Of a DNA stretch of 64,000 nucleotides, positions 39,290 to 50,990 are shown one piece after another (within the stretch, counting starts at the first letter, position 1; every line of letters begins with the position of its first letter). This DNA is from Oryzias latipes. Lineage: Eukaryota; Chordata; Actinopteri; Beloniformes; Adrianichthyidae. The translations under genes and the position numbers were made by a program. The DNA is taken from the NCBI RefSeq assembly GCF_002234675.1, contig NC_019871.2, positions 14,354,331 to 14,418,330 on the forward strand, read 5' to 3'. Under the pieces are notes generated by a model. It was given only the letters and a program-made list of their open reading frames with translations. It had not been told where the DNA came from and did no database searches.

Positions 39290-39480
39290 AACCCCCTCCT
39301 CTAGAGTTCCTTCTCATTCATGCCAACCACCCTCACAAGATGCATGAACCTACTTCTTGTTCTTCTTCTAAGCCCCTTTTTTGGTAGCTCCAACTTCAGC
39401 ATCTTTTCACCAACGTCCTGCACTCTGACACAAACTTCCTTATGCAGACCACAGCTCCTCTCTCTGTATCCTATGCTTTC
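39290..39480 (-). repeat. Possible RTE-like LINE scrap
   Basis: On the plus strand CATGCCAACCACCCTCACAAGATGCATGAACC, TTCTTCTTCTAAGCCCC and GGTAGCTCCAACTTCAGCATC recall the antisense of the C-terminal coding part of fish RTE-like LINEs. No frame is preserved. The recall is approximate. Confidence 0.35.
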
Positions 39481-39521
39481 TTAAGGTCCTCAAAAACAAA
39501 ATGGAGCTCCTTCTGGCCACC

Positions 39522-42140
39522 TCAAACTCAAACTCAAACTCAAACTTTATTTATTTATATAGCGCCTTTCATTTTGGTTAAAAACACAAAGCGCTTAACA
39601 TAAAAACAGATAAAACAGTCATAAAAAGTGAAAGTTATTAAAAACAGAAAACAAAGGACAATCACACAAAGAAGGTACCCCTCCCTCACCACCCCCCGCC
39701 CCCATCCCCACCCACCCAGTTACCCCAGTAGAACCGTGAACAGAAAAGAACTGCAGTTGAAGAAGGTCTGGCTTGGTACTGCTGCGAGGAAACGATATCA
39801 TGGGGATCCATTCATTCCAAGGCCCAGCCGGACCACAGGGGCCATTACCGCAGCGCCCGCCCAACACAGGGCAGCCCAGGGCCCCATCCATGGCTATTAG
39901 ACCACAGAGTGGGACCCCAGCCCGCCCAACCAGAACGGGCACCACAGCAACGGCATGCCCTACAGGTCAAGCTGGTGGTGCCCAAGAACGATGGATCCCC
40001 AAGAGGAAACACTGGAGTAAAAAAACATCAGAATAAAAAATAAAAATGATCATAGAATAACAACAATAAAAATAGAAAAAGATAAAAAATAAAATAAGAT
40101 ATAAGAATGTTAGTAATAAAAAAATAAAAAAAATAAAAACGTCAGTGATTAAAACATAACCTAAGAATCATTGGTAAAATAACAATAAAAAGAAATGCAT
40201 ATTAGAAACAAAGATAATAATAGTCCTTACAAGAAAATAAATAATTAAATATGTAAATAAATACCTCAATTAATAAATAGATGAATAATAAAAGACATAA
40301 GGAATGATCAAAGTCATATAAAAGCCAGACTAAAAAGGTGGGTCTAGAGCCTCTTCTTAAAAACCTCTACAGTCTCTGCGGCCCTGAGGCTCTCCGGCAG
40401 GCTGTTCCACAGGCGAGGACCATAATGGCAGAATGAAGCCTCACCATGTGTCTTGGTCCTTACCTTAGGGACAACTAAGAGGCCAGTGCCAGAGGACCTC
40501 AGGGTCCGCGAGGGTTCGTATTTTAAAATAATATCATTTAAATAAGAGGGCCCAAGACCATAAAAACATTTATAAACCATTAAAAGAACTTTAAAATCAA
40601 TCCTGAAACGCACAGGGAGCCAATGCAGCGATTTTAAAACCGGTGTAATGTGTTCCCGCCCCCTGGTCCTCGTCAGAACTCATGCCGCTGAGTTCTGTAG
40701 AAGTTGTAGATTTGAGATCGACTTTTGGGGTAAACCAGAGAGCAGGGCATTACAGTAATCTAAACGACTAAAAATAAAAGCATGCATTAGCACCTCTGTG
40801 CTGGCAAGAGAGAGGAACGGGCGGACTCTGGCAATGTTTTTGAGATGATAAAATCCTATTTTCACAATGTTTCTGATGTGAGGAGTAAAATTCAGCTCAG
40901 AGTCAAAAAGAACGCCCAGGTTTCTCACACACTGAGAAGATTTAAAATTCCTAAGTTTGGGTAAAATCATCTCTCTCTTGTCTTCAGGACCAATGATTAA
41001 AACTTCAGTTTTGTCCTGGTTGAGCTGCAAGAAGTTTTCTGCCATCCACAGCTTTATATCTAAAATGCAGTTTAAAAGAGTGTTGACAGGTTCAAGGTCA
41101 TCAGGAGACACGGCGATGTAAAGCTGTGTATCATCAGCATAGCTGTGAAAGTCAACGCCGTGTCTCCTGATGACATCCCCAAGAGGCAACATATACAAGT
41201 TAAAAAGTATTGGACCCAAGATTGAACCCTGGGGAACCCCACAACTTATTTCATGGACTCCTGAGGAACGAGTATCCATATTTACAAAAAAGTGTCTATC
41301 TGTGAGATAGGAGCGAAACCAATTAAGAGCAGTTCCTGAGAGGCCGACCCGACTCCTAAGTCTGTCAATTAAAATCTGGTGATCCACTGTATCAAAGGCG
41401 GCACTCAGATCCAGCAGCACCAGAACAGAAAGTTTCTGCGAGTCATAATTATGTCTGAGATCATTTAAAATTTTTAAAAGGGCCGTCTCAGTACTGTGAT
41501 TTGTCCTAAAACCAGATTGACACTTTTCAAGAACATTATGTTCACTTAAAAAATCATGTAATTGAATAAAAACAAGTTTTTCAATAAGTTTTCCTAAAAA
41601 TGGTAAGTTGGATACAGGTCTGATCTAATAGCATTGACTTTACTCCTGAAGTGGTCAGCAAAGTCCTCACATGCAGTTTGTGAGTGAGGCATGATAGATT
41701 TATTAAAATCTTTGTTTAATAAAAAATCAATAGTCTTAAAAAGAAACCGGGGGTTGTGTTTATTGTTTGAGATGAGATTTGAAAAATAAAGTGTCCTTGC
41801 CTGTTTAACAGCGTGGTTGTAGGTTTTTAGTTGATCTTTTAAAAAGTCATAGTCGACTGTTAAATTAGTTTTTCTAAATTTTCTCTCTGCTCTCCTACCC
41901 TCTTCAGATTTAAAATATCACCGTTTCTCCAAGGCATCTTCGGTTTATGTGTCAAGATTTTTGTTTTCATTGGAGCGGCTGAATCAATGGCAGACTTAAG
42001 TCTGTCGTTAAAATCATCAGTCAGAGAATCGCAGGACAAAGGTAAAATCTGAGCAGGAGTTTGTTTTAAAATGTCAATAAAATGTTCTGCCACTTCAGGA
42101 GTTATATATCGCTTCATCACAGTTCTCACCACAGTTCTCA
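39522..42140 (-). mobile_element. 5'-truncated LINE of the jockey/L2-CR1 group
   Basis: The element reads on the minus strand. It ends at 39546-39522 in four copies of a TTTGAG motif just after TATATAAATAAATAAAG, a short-motif tail as in L2/CR1-like LINEs. The reverse transcriptase frame occupies about 41635-40300. Upstream, 41700-42140 gives the linker between endonuclease and RT; the endonuclease is missing. The 3' UTR (39550-40300) is A-rich with one GC-rich insert. A fold-back sequence marks the 5' junction (42141-42181). Confidence 0.85.
40300..41636 (-). pseudogene. LINE reverse transcriptase, two in-frame stops
   Basis: One frame runs from RPVSNLPFLGKLIEKLV through FRTNHSTETALLKIL and LLDLSAAFDTVDHQIL (RT block 2, first catalytic Asp), SCGVPQGSILGPILFNLY (block 4), FHSYADDTQLYI (the FADD-type catalytic box) and LNQDKTEVLII to the C-terminal PRLWNSLPESLRAAE. 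A TGA at 40682-40680, which fits a CGA Arg codon lost by CpG decay, and a TAG at 40346-40344 interrupt it in frame. At about 41622 the linker text HFRSKVNAIRSD joins straight to the RT start, so a segment between them is deleted. Enzyme class: target-primed reverse transcriptase; not functional as read. Confidence 0.85.
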
Positions 42141-42181
42141 CTGCAGTCTCTTGTATGTAGAGGACATACAAGAGACTGCAG
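42141..42181. repeat. Perfect 18 bp inverted repeat with 5-base loop
   Basis: CTGCAGTCTCTTGTATGT (42141-42158), loop AGAGG, then its exact reverse complement (42164-42181). It sits precisely where the LINE homology fades at its 5' end. Confidence 0.97.
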
Positions 42182-43785
42182 ACATTAAGTCCCTCTCTCC
42201 ACCATTCTGAATATGATTTGATTTATTATTTTGCCGTTAGTCAGTAATTTAGTGTACGGTTTAGGCAGGATACAATTAAGCATGTAGGGCCCCAACCTCA
42301 AGAAAAATGGTGTTTCCAGTCTTTGTGTGCCACAGATTTTTATTTATCCAATTAAAAACTGATTTCAAGTCATGCCCCTTAGAGTCCCTTTACTTTTCTA
42401 TGCACTTTCATTCCTCCATTGGTGCTGTTCCATTCCATATGGTGGATGCTCTTCCAGACAAAACTCCTCTGCTTTTACCTGGATTTCGACGGGCACATGC
42501 ATGCATGGAATGGTGCCAGAACTAAATTAAGGTATCACAATGGTTCATTCAAAGTTCTGACAGAATAAAGTTGAAGACCGAGTTGAAGTGAAGTTGATAG
42601 ACTTTGCAAGTTTCAGGTGTTGTATTTTCATAAAAAACACTTAAGTTTCCTGACTTTTCCTGTTAGGCTTTCATTTGAAGAAACTAGGTATCAAGACCCT
42701 CAACCAAAATTGAGCTAAAAGACCCCCACATTTCTATATATGTTTTTAATATGTATATTTTTAGGGTACATGTGATCAAAGAGTGAAGTCCAGCTTGCAG
42801 GCTGCTGGTCTCTTTATCTCTTTGGCCACTTGAGGAGGGGAAGTGAGGCTACCACACAGTGCCTGGCCCTCACAATCGCTGGATCTCCTCCAACATTCCC
42901 TTCAGAGGCAATTCAAACAAACCTGGGGACAGAGTGTGACTCAGCCATTCCTTCAGTCTGCTTGTCTGGATGCTTGGACAACACCTCTAGGACACACTTG
43001 ACAAACTACCCCCTGTTTTGACTTCAATGATGAATTCATCAGTTGCTGCTTTTCAAGCATGAAATATGTTGATTTTTCTCATGCAGCTTCTCAGTATGTG
43101 ATATAAAAGCAATTTAAGAAAAAGTCAGTTTTAACTCAAGTGGATTTGATTCATTCAACTTTCAGATCATCAAATTGGACTATTTCATAAATGTCTTGCT
43201 TCATTTCTATTATATCTATCAACTCAACTTTAGTTTACCTGAAATGATTTGTTAACAAGTCATCTAAAGTTCATTACATGGAAAAATATAAAAATAACTA
43301 AAGTTAGTTGAAGAAATTTTGATTAAACCCAATTCATTATGAATCCTTTTAACAAATTAAGTCATTGTTACTTTTAATTCTGTTCTAGTTTAGAACAGAA
43401 ATAAAATGCTGACATTTCTATACACAGGTGGTGGCACCTCAAAACTGAAGCAATATTCCCAGTTTTTCCCCAATTTTCTCAGATTCAGAGCCATTGTGAT
43501 TGCTTAAAAAAACCATTTTCTTTATTTTCATTTTAGATAAAATCATCTGCTTATTTTTTTTCCTCAACAAGCGCGCAAAAAGATAAAAGCCTGACAGTAG
43601 CCATAGATCGAGTCACAATGACACATTTTAGAAGGTTTGATTTCAGGTTTTGAAACCCAAATCCACATCAGTTTTACAATTACTGTTAAACTGGGCCAGC
43701 ATGTGTCTATCATCCCTGAAACTTTAGTTTTTCTGCCTTTTTACAAAATTATAAGAATAATGCAAAGGAGATATGTTCCTCATGA
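42182..43785. other. Gene-free stretch
   Basis: No gene supported. A short piece at 42425-42495 (GGTGGATGCTCTTCCAGAC..CCTGGATTTCGACGGGCAC) resembles a common fish LINE-end sequence in decayed form; a sister piece is at 48160-48180. Confidence 0.4.
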
Positions 43786-43789
43786 GGCA

Positions 43790-44128
43790 ACTGGCGCCAT
43801 ACCAATGACCGGTTTTCTGAGTCCCCAGGTCTCTCCCCCCAGTACAGTTAAATGGCACGTTTCAGAGTGGCCTTTTATTGTGGCCACTTTAGGCACACCT
43901 GTGCAATAATCAGCTGTCTAATCAGCATCTTGATATGGCACACCTTTGAGGTGGGATGGATTACCTCAGCAAAGGAGAGGGGCTCATTGAAACAGATTTA
44001 GACACATTTGTGAACAATATTTGAGAAAAAATGTTATTTGAAAAAAAAATGTTATTTTGTGTTTTTCGAAAACGTTTGACAAATGGGAGCAAAAACAAGA
44101 GTGTTGTGTTTATATTTTTTGTTCAGTG
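43790..44128. mobile_element. Non-autonomous DNA transposon, right end intact
   Basis: The stretch with CAGAGTGGCCTTTTATTGTGG, GCACACCTGTGCAATAATCA and TCAGCATCTTGATATGGCAC and the end TATATTTTTTGTTCAGTG followed by TA (44129-44130) matches a family found widely in fish genomes. The expected opposite terminus (starting CACTGAACAAAAA) is not found near 43790, so the copy is left-truncated. Superfamily probably Tc/mariner from the TA and CAGTG end. Confidence 0.6.
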
Positions 44129-44130
44129 TA

Positions 44131-45085
44131 GTTGTGTTAATCAGTTTTCCTGCATGATTTCCAGTTAAGCTTAAAGACTGAGTGGAAATCTTGTTTCAGT
44201 ACACTTAAAGTTTTAATTATCAACTTTTTCAATGTCCCTAATGCTACAAGCTAAAAATAAACACGTGAAGTCATCTGCCCAAATATTTTTAGTCTGCTGG
44301 CAGGAGGGCGAAAGACTGATTGATTGGTCTTCTTGTAAGTTATCAGACACTTGCCAGGAAGCGAGGGAGAGCTGCAAACAGGAAGGAGAGGAATGTGCTT
44401 CCTGTTGGCCGGTGGTGTTACACAGGCCAGATTCCACGTACCATCATGACTGAAGCAGTGACACAACAGCACACACACACACACACATGGAGACATATGT
44501 ATTAGGAGCTGGGGATGTTTTTCCACACACTATCAGGAGAGACAAGCGGCAGGAGAAGATAATATTGAGACAGCGTGTCCCTGTTTGCTGGTGGAAATAC
44601 AGACGCACAAATGCAGCTTCAGTTGTTTGGAGGAAACCATTATAGTTAATTGCTGTGTGATGAACGGCTCATTCTCATTAAACTGTCTCTGTGCTCTGCC
44701 GAAGCGGCCTTTTTCAACATTTCAGACCATTTTGAATGTTGCTCCCCCCACACCAGGCGCTGTACTCTGCTTCCAAGTGTTTGCCACTAGGTGAAGCTTA
44801 GTACTCATTAATGCTCTGCAAAAGCATGTTACAAAAAGGAAGAAAGAAAAGGAAGGTTTCTTCACAAAACCTGAAGGAAGATCTCTTTTGGATTAGCAGG
44901 AAGAGCATGGGGGGAGTATAAAACAAAGCCGGAATTAGGAAAAAATGGAAAATAGAAAATATATCCATTAGATAAATGGCTCTAAGCAAGTGATCAAAGG
45001 ACCAGTTATCTTGTTCACGCTCAGTTAACCCTAAATCTTTAAGCTAAAACTATTGAGGGAGGACTGGCATTCTATTGGTTAAACA
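44131..45085. other. Gene-free stretch
   Basis: Contains a short (CA)n run at 44470-44488. No exon, RNA gene or repeat family recognised. Confidence 0.45.
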
Positions 45086-45099
45086 GTTACAATAAAAAC

Positions 45100-45260
45100 A
45101 GGCAACAGTGTGTACAACTGGAACATTTGAAATCATCCCTCCTAAATGTAACCTGTGGAGTACCACAAGGGTCAAACAGTGTTCATCCTATATCTAAATG
45201 ACATACAGATGGTGTGAAATACCTTTTATGTGCCGACGAAAGTAAAGTAAAGTAAATACA
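45100..45260 (+). pseudogene. LINE reverse transcriptase scrap
   Basis: Plus-strand translation gives NVTCGVPQGSN, the RT block 4 signature (GVPQGS), then after frame changes ISK-HTDGVKYLLCADES, a decayed version of the Asp-Asp box. Only about 160 bp survive and there is no flanking LINE sequence. Confidence 0.6.
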
Positions 45261-45334
45261 GGGGAGAATCTCAGGGAAGTTGTAAAAATAGCAAATACAG
45301 TTAGGTAAATAAAAACAATGGTTCAACATAAAAC

Positions 45335-45785
45335 TCTCAAAACATGAATCCAATCAAGCTCATTTGGGACATCATGTCTTGGTTCATCCACCAACGACAG
45401 GTTATACCACAGACTGTCCAGGAGTTGGCGGATGCTTTGGTCCAGGTGTGGGAGGAAGATCCCCCTGGAGATCAACCGCCGCCTCATCAGAAGCATCCCC
45501 AGGTGTTCCAGGGAAGTCATACGGGAGGCCACACCCACTACCGAGCCTCATTTTGACTGGTTATAAAGACGTTAGATTGCAGTTTGATCAGCCTGAAGTG
45601 TGTTTTTCCACTTTGAATATGAGTATGATTCCACTGCTAAACCTCCATAGGCTGATACACTTAATGTCCATTAATAATTTTGTGTGGTTGTGTTGTCAGC
45701 ACATGCATAAAAAAAGCATTTTAAAGAATATTAGTTTAGAATAATAATATTTTTTGTGGTGTTCCCTTTTTCTTTCTGAGAAGTG
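45335..45785 (+). mobile_element. Tc1-like transposon 3' remnant
   Basis: Plus-strand translation NPIKLIWDIMSWFIHQRQV..QTVQELADALVQVWEE is the C-terminal part of a Tc1-type transposase from the NPIE block on (here the Glu is Lys), followed by a frameshift before the IRSIP-like tail. Downstream, TTTTTCCACTTTGAATATGAGTATGATTCC and GTGGTTGTGTTGTCAGCACA match the 3' non-coding part of a common fish Tc1 family, ending near TGGTGTTCCCTTTTTC. The N-terminal two thirds and left terminus are missing. Confidence 0.75.
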
Positions 45786-45815
45786 TGTGTGTGTGTATAT
45801 ATATGTGTATATACC
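45786..45815. repeat. (TG)n(TA)n microsatellite
   Basis: GTGTGTGTGTG followed by TATATATATGTGTATATA, next to the Tc1 remnant. Confidence 0.85.
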
Positions 45816-46626
45816 GCTTCTGTTTGGTCTGATTTTTATTTCATAATTATACACAAAAAGCTGAGTTTTCTGTTGAAGTTTGATTTTTTTTTTAAGTTTC
45901 ATTCATAAGAAAAAGTGAGTTTTGTATGTGTTCCTGCAGCAGCATGCTTGTTGTAGATATGAAATTAACATTGGTTGTCCTTGAGGGCTTCCTGATTGAA
46001 TCACATCGACTCGATGACGTCACTCGAAGTTTAAGTCATATTTTGAATGAGGGAGGGTACGAGTGAGAGGGAGAAAACAGGGGGGATGAGTCACTGCCTC
46101 TCTGATGACTGCCTCCACTGAGTGGGCAGATAATTCAGGTACAAAAAAAGACGCAGGCACAACATGACCGCCTAATGGCACTCAAATAAAATGACTTATT
46201 GGGAACTCGCAAAATACACCTTTTAAGAAGATTAAATAGTATAGATGGCCCCACTTTACCTCCAAACAATGTCTCTGGTGCTAAGCAGAGATTAATCCTG
46301 TTCTTCTGAATTCCATCAATGATTGGAGTGAATTGCAAAAGCTTTCAAGATTGTCATGTGTTCTCTCTGGAAGATTCTTGCAAAATCTTGTGACGTTATC
46401 CAACCAAGAACTTATTTTTGGGGGGATTTGAATGAAAAGTGAGGTCAGTATGACAAACTATGAGTTAGTTTAAATGATAAGTTTTTTTTTTTTGTTTAAT
46501 TTAAAGTTTTTTTCTTTTTCTGAAATGTCATCCAAAGTTGAAAAAAAACAAAAACAAAGACCTGATTTAAAATTATTCTAAAATCCCCCAGAAAGGACAT
46601 ACTTCAAACCAAAAGCTTAAAAATCT

Positions 46627-47650
46627 CAATTCAATTTTCAATTCAATTCAATTTTATTTGTATAGCCCAAAATCACAACAACAGTCGTCTCGATGGGCTT
46701 CGAAGTAAAACATGAAATCAAAAGGATCACGAATACAAAGAGTTCAATAGAAAAATACTAAAATGAACTAACAAACTGACTAAGCTATACTGGCATCCCT
46801 GCCCTTAGACCCCCCTTCGCGGTAAGGAAAAACTCCCAAAAAAAACGGATTCCGGAAAAAATGAAGAAACCTCAGGGGTGCCCACATGAATGAGGGATCC
46901 TCCCCCAGGACGGACAGGCGATTTACCAGAACTCAAAGAAAATAATTAACTTATCTAAATCTACAACCACACATTTAAAGACCAGCAGACGAGCTTCATC
47001 CAGCCATGGTTGTGGGGACAGTCAAAGGCGCGAGTCGAGCCAGAGGCAGGATCCACAGCCAGGTGTAGGAGCGCGAGCAAAGGCGAGGTAGACGGTCAGG
47101 AACTGGAGCACGGATGAACCAACTGGAGTCTGGAAGCACTCCCACTCCCCAGGAGGGGAGAGGAAAAGAGGGACAATACATGAATCGCACTGCACCAAAC
47201 AGAGGCATGGAGAACTAAATGATAAATTATGGTGAAGAATAGAGGAGAGGAAGGGTAGAAGTAGAAGAGAAAAGAGGACAGAACCCCGGAGCACCATAGT
47301 TACCCCAGCTTCAACTTCTAGCAGCCTTTTAAAAGAAATAGTTATTAAGTTTAATTTAAACAAATTAACATTAAGTTAAATAATCTCTGAATACTAAGTA
47401 GTCTGACAATAAGCCTGTCCAAAGAGGAATGTTTTAAGTCTAACTTTGAATGTAGAAACTGAGTCGGCCTCTCTTACATGAGCTGGTAGTTTATTCCATA
47501 AGACAGGGGCTTGGTGACTAAACGCTCTACCTCCAACCGTACTTTTACTAATTCTAGGAACCACAAGCAGTCCTGCATTTTGTGAACGAAGTGTTCTTAT
47601 TGGATGAATAGATTTTGAAAATAGAAAGTTGAAACAAAAGCCACCAAATG
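46627..47650 (-). mobile_element. LINE 3'-end fragment with ATTGA-type tail
   Basis: On the plus strand the segment starts with CAATTCAATTTTCAATTCAATTCAATTTTATTTGTATAGCCCAAAATCACAA-like sequence, the reverse complement of the 3' tail of a widespread teleost LINE. It continues through GGAAAAACTCCC and GGGGTGCCCACATGAATGAGGGATCC to 47400-47620, whose minus-strand translation recalls the RT C-terminal PRLWNSLP region but without an open frame. It is 5'-truncated. Assigned by recall of the family's typical text. Confidence 0.75.
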
Positions 47651-47849
47651 TACGGTAAGTCGTTGAATCCCTAAAAGTTGAGTGTTGCTATCCACACTGA
47701 GACCTGACAGCTGTCACACCTGTTCTCAACCAGAACCGCAACAGGACCTGCACGATAGAGCAAAGACAGACACCACACTGTGATCCAAAGAAACTCAGGA
47801 AATGATCAATGAAAAAATTGAGATCTATCAGTCTAGAAAAGGTTGTGAA

Positions 47850-48560
47850 AATCCAGATTATGGAGCTCCAGCAAGCCACAGTTACTCACAATAACAACAA
47901 GTGACTGCCTGACCAAACTTCACCTGAGAGCACAGGCACAATTGATCTGAGACCAAGCAGAAACAGCCCGCACGGCAGAACCAAGAAGAATACAGAACAT
48001 AAATGTTTTCATGTATTATCAAATATTTATTTATTTACAAACATCTTAATGACCAAAAAAGAAAAACGTTAAAACTTTGATTTTTTTCCCCTTCAGCATT
48101 CACCACAACAAATCACTCCACAATTCATCAATGTGAATTTGAGTATTTTTTTAGCAGATGCCCTTCCTGATCCTTTGCATGTACATTGACTTGACACTGG
48201 AAGGTCTCCACCATGTGGATGCAGATGGTTTCCCATCCCATCCAACCGCGCTTAGCTTCCAAAACTCAGATGATATTGGACGTGACCAGGGTGACATCTT
48301 CTGAAAAATGTGTCAAAATGCATGAGGAGCAAAACTGAAAGTTTAAAATTCCCAGCATTGCTTAGAAAGAACATCCACGGACACAGATGGTGGTGGCGGT
48401 GTGATGGTCTGGGGCTATTTTATTGCTTCAGGACCAAGAGGAGTTGCCAGGGTAAATTCAGCCATGAGTGCCATGGTATGCTGGAAAAAAAAAATGTGAA
48501 TGTCTTTCATCTGTTCTAAACCTCAAGCTTAAAACGCTCATGAGTTCTGCAAGATACCAA
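47850..48560 (+). mobile_element. Tc1-like transposon, scrambled remnant
   Basis: At 48375-48480 the plus strand encodes DGGGGVMVWGYFIASGPRGVARVNSAMSA, the GGGSVMVWGCF block of Tc1 transposases. At 47855-47885 ATTATGGAGCTCCAGCAAGCCACAGT resembles the N-terminal coding part of the same family. The DNA between is not colinear with a Tc1 and includes a fish-LINE-like scrap (48160-48250), so the element has been rearranged. Confidence 0.6.
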
Positions 48561-49579
48561 TCTAAAGTTCATCACTGGGTCCATCTCTGAATGGTTTTTG
48601 GACTGAGTAAAGATTTTGGATAAACCTTAAAGTACAAATGTCAATCCAAATGCTAAATGTGATACTTTAGCAGGACGTTTAAAGTATTCAGGTTCATTTA
48701 AAAATTTCTTTAAGAAATATCAAGAATTCTGCAAAAATTAGCTGCCTAAAGTTTCTCCACTCAACTTTTTTCTAAAAATATGGTCAGTTATCCCTTGACT
48801 GAAAATGCTGATACTGTAATTTTATGGGGCAGTTATGTTTCCTCTATAGCTCTTAACATTATATTTATTGTCCCTTAATGAAAAAATTTACTTGAAAAGA
48901 ACATTTTGAGTTTACTTTTGTAATTTTTGCTTAAAATATATCTATTCAAAAAACAAATTCAGTGACTTTTAGGGATAACATGCAGACAAATAAGCAAAAT
49001 GCCTAACCCTAACCCCAGATGAAAGCAAAAAATGTATAGCAAAACAGTAAAGATTATTCAACTCATTTTTAATGTAATTAGAAAAAAAATGAAAATACAT
49101 TTTACATTTTTTTTTAGTACAAAACAAACTACTTTAACAAAGTTTTTAGTCTATCAGAAAACAAAATAGAATAAATAAATGAAGACAGATTGTTTCATAG
49201 AAAGATGAAAGCAGCATTATCAGTGTTCACATCTTTATAAACTTAAATGGGGGAAAAAATAAACTTACAATCCTTCAATCTGCTTCAGCTCCTTTCAGAC
49301 AAGCAGAAGACAAATTAAACTCAAAGAAAACAAGTCAGAACTTCTTTGCATGGGATGCTTTCTTTGAATTTGGGCAAATGCTGCCCTCTTGTGGTGAAAA
49401 GGCACAGGTTCGTTTGAGGGTTTTGTTTTTTGAGACATCAGTTTAGTCTACGGTTGATGTGTTAAGACAGGTTGAACAAATCGAAGCACATGAAGAACAT
49501 CACTTATGTAAACATCGTCATAATGTAAAAATATATTGACAACAAACTCCTGAGTGCTTTTGTTCTTGAATTCTAGTTT
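48561..49579 (-). other. gemin7: 3' flank and probable 3' UTR of gemin7
   Basis: Downstream of the gemin7 stop on the minus strand. No other gene seen. No clear AATAAA was fixed as the end; an ATTAAA in transcript sense occurs near 49070. Confidence 0.35.
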
Positions 49580-49966
49580 TTATGCATCAAAGGTGAATGA
49601 AATCACATCCTGAGACCTGATCAACGCCTCCTTTTGAACTCCAATCGGCGTGTGCAGATCAGACACCTGGAAGTTCAGTACATCAATGTCCGATGAACCA
49701 AACGTGGCCTCGACAGTCACATTTTCGTGCATGTTGAAGCGAACCTTCTTGTTGTTCATAGCAAGCAGACACCGCAGGAAACGCTCCCTCAGCACCGAGC
49801 GGGCGTGCTGCTCCTGCTGCAGCTCCTCTTCGTCTCCACCCGCCGCTTCTGTGGTGGCAACAGTGGTGCGGCAGAGAGCAATGTAGCGAGGCGAATTAGG
49901 GTCAAATCCCCGGCTGTTTGGGTCAGGGCCTTTAGGAAGGCGGAGAACAGGCACCGGCGTCGCCAT
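49580..49966 (-). CDS. gemin7: gemin7, SMN-complex component
   Basis: Encodes 128 residues, close to the roughly 130 of mammalian Gemin7. Gemin7 is part of the SMN complex, which loads Sm rings onto spliceosomal snRNAs in the cytoplasm; with Gemin6 it forms an Sm-fold pair (known of the family). The N-terminus MATPVPVLRLPKGPDPNSRGF matches the family's start, then an acidic, Gln-rich linker (about 45-55), then the Sm-like core: RSVLRERFLRCLLAM (helix), VRFNMHENVTVEATFGSSDID, VLNFQVSDLHTPIGVQKEALIR and the end DVISFTFDA. The ATG at 49966-49964 is chosen over an in-frame ATG 12 codons upstream because family similarity begins there and an acceptor-like site lies between them. The coding part is one exon, as in mammals. 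Confidence 0.93.
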   Translation of the reverse strand: MATPVPVLRLPKGPDPNSRGFDPNSPRYIALCRTTVATTEAAGGDEEELQQEQHARSVLRERFLRCLLAMNNKKVRFNMHENVTVEATFGSSDIDVLNFQVSDLHTPIGVQKEALIRSQDVISFTFDA

Positions 49967-50810
49967 GTGTTGCTTTTTCCTTATGAGAAAGAAAAACAGC
50001 AATCTTTTAGATGGGCAGGACGAGATGCACTTAAAACAAATTGTGCTTTAAACAGACACAAATGAGAGTAAAAATGAAAAACAGACTGACTTGTATGAAT
50101 CACATTATCATAAATAAGTGGGAACAACACACACGGCATCAAAATGAGGTTGGAGCTAAAACAAATGCTCTGAAAAGGAACTAACAGAAATGTTAGCATT
50201 TGTTTTTAGTTAAATCGATGCCTGCTATTTTAAGGGTGATCATTTAAAAAGGGATATAATATCTATCATCTGGGTGCATAAAGGCTTTGCTTAGCCCTCC
50301 TCTGGTGCTCTAAACTTCACAACCACTCATGACAACTGCCAAACCCGATGGAGGAGCCATTAGATTACCATATGGTTTGATTTGTCCTTTTAAAGTCTAA
50401 TGATTGAGTGTTATGTACAACTGCAGATTGATGCATGGTTTAAATGCATTGCAGGCAGAACCCTAAGCGTTTATTCTGCGTTCCTGATCTAAAGACCACA
50501 TGAACCTTCAAAGTCTGTTGTTACTGATTCTGCAGAAAGTTGGCACACTGACCGCTCGTTAGCTCTTTAAATGCATTAGAAAAAGTGATAAAGAAAGAAA
50601 GAATGGGTTTGTAGTGTGAGTTTGGGGATTTCGTGGAAAAACAATTGTAGTTGTTGCTAGCTAGGCTAACGGTATAAACGTAAAACAAGGTCGTCTTTCT
50701 TCTATTAGCCATCACTGCACTCAGCACTTAATCGAAATTGAACAGCTTTCAGTATACTTTATGTTCTTGTGAGTAACAAAACAAAACAGTTCAAACATTT
50801 TACTTTTTAC

Positions 50811-50990
50811 CAACACAGTTCCTTTCTCACAGCAAAAGTCCGGTTTGTCTTCTTCTTTGGTGGATTTGTGTCCAGGAAAGACGCGTTGTCGCCGCCTGAT
50901 GGGCAAACGGGAAAATGCAGCACATAAACAGGAAACTGCTTTTTCAGTGTAAAGCTTTTGGGAAGAGACCAACTTATCCCGAACCACATA
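50811..50990 (-). other. gemin7: Possible non-coding first exon of gemin7
   Basis: On the minus strand a moderately GC-rich block ends at GTGTTG followed by a GTAAAAAG donor (50810). A tract TTGCTGTTTTTCTTTCTCATAAG just before the gemin7 ATG (ending at 49980) could be the acceptor, although AAG is a weak acceptor end. The long open frame through the block shows no family resemblance, so it is more likely UTR than protein. Confidence 0.3.

Noticed and set aside
39619..39945. Gly/Pro-rich 108-residue minus frame and Pro-rich plus frame (collagen-like)
   Set aside because: They lie in the GC-rich part of a LINE 3' UTR, and similar text is usual in such UTRs.
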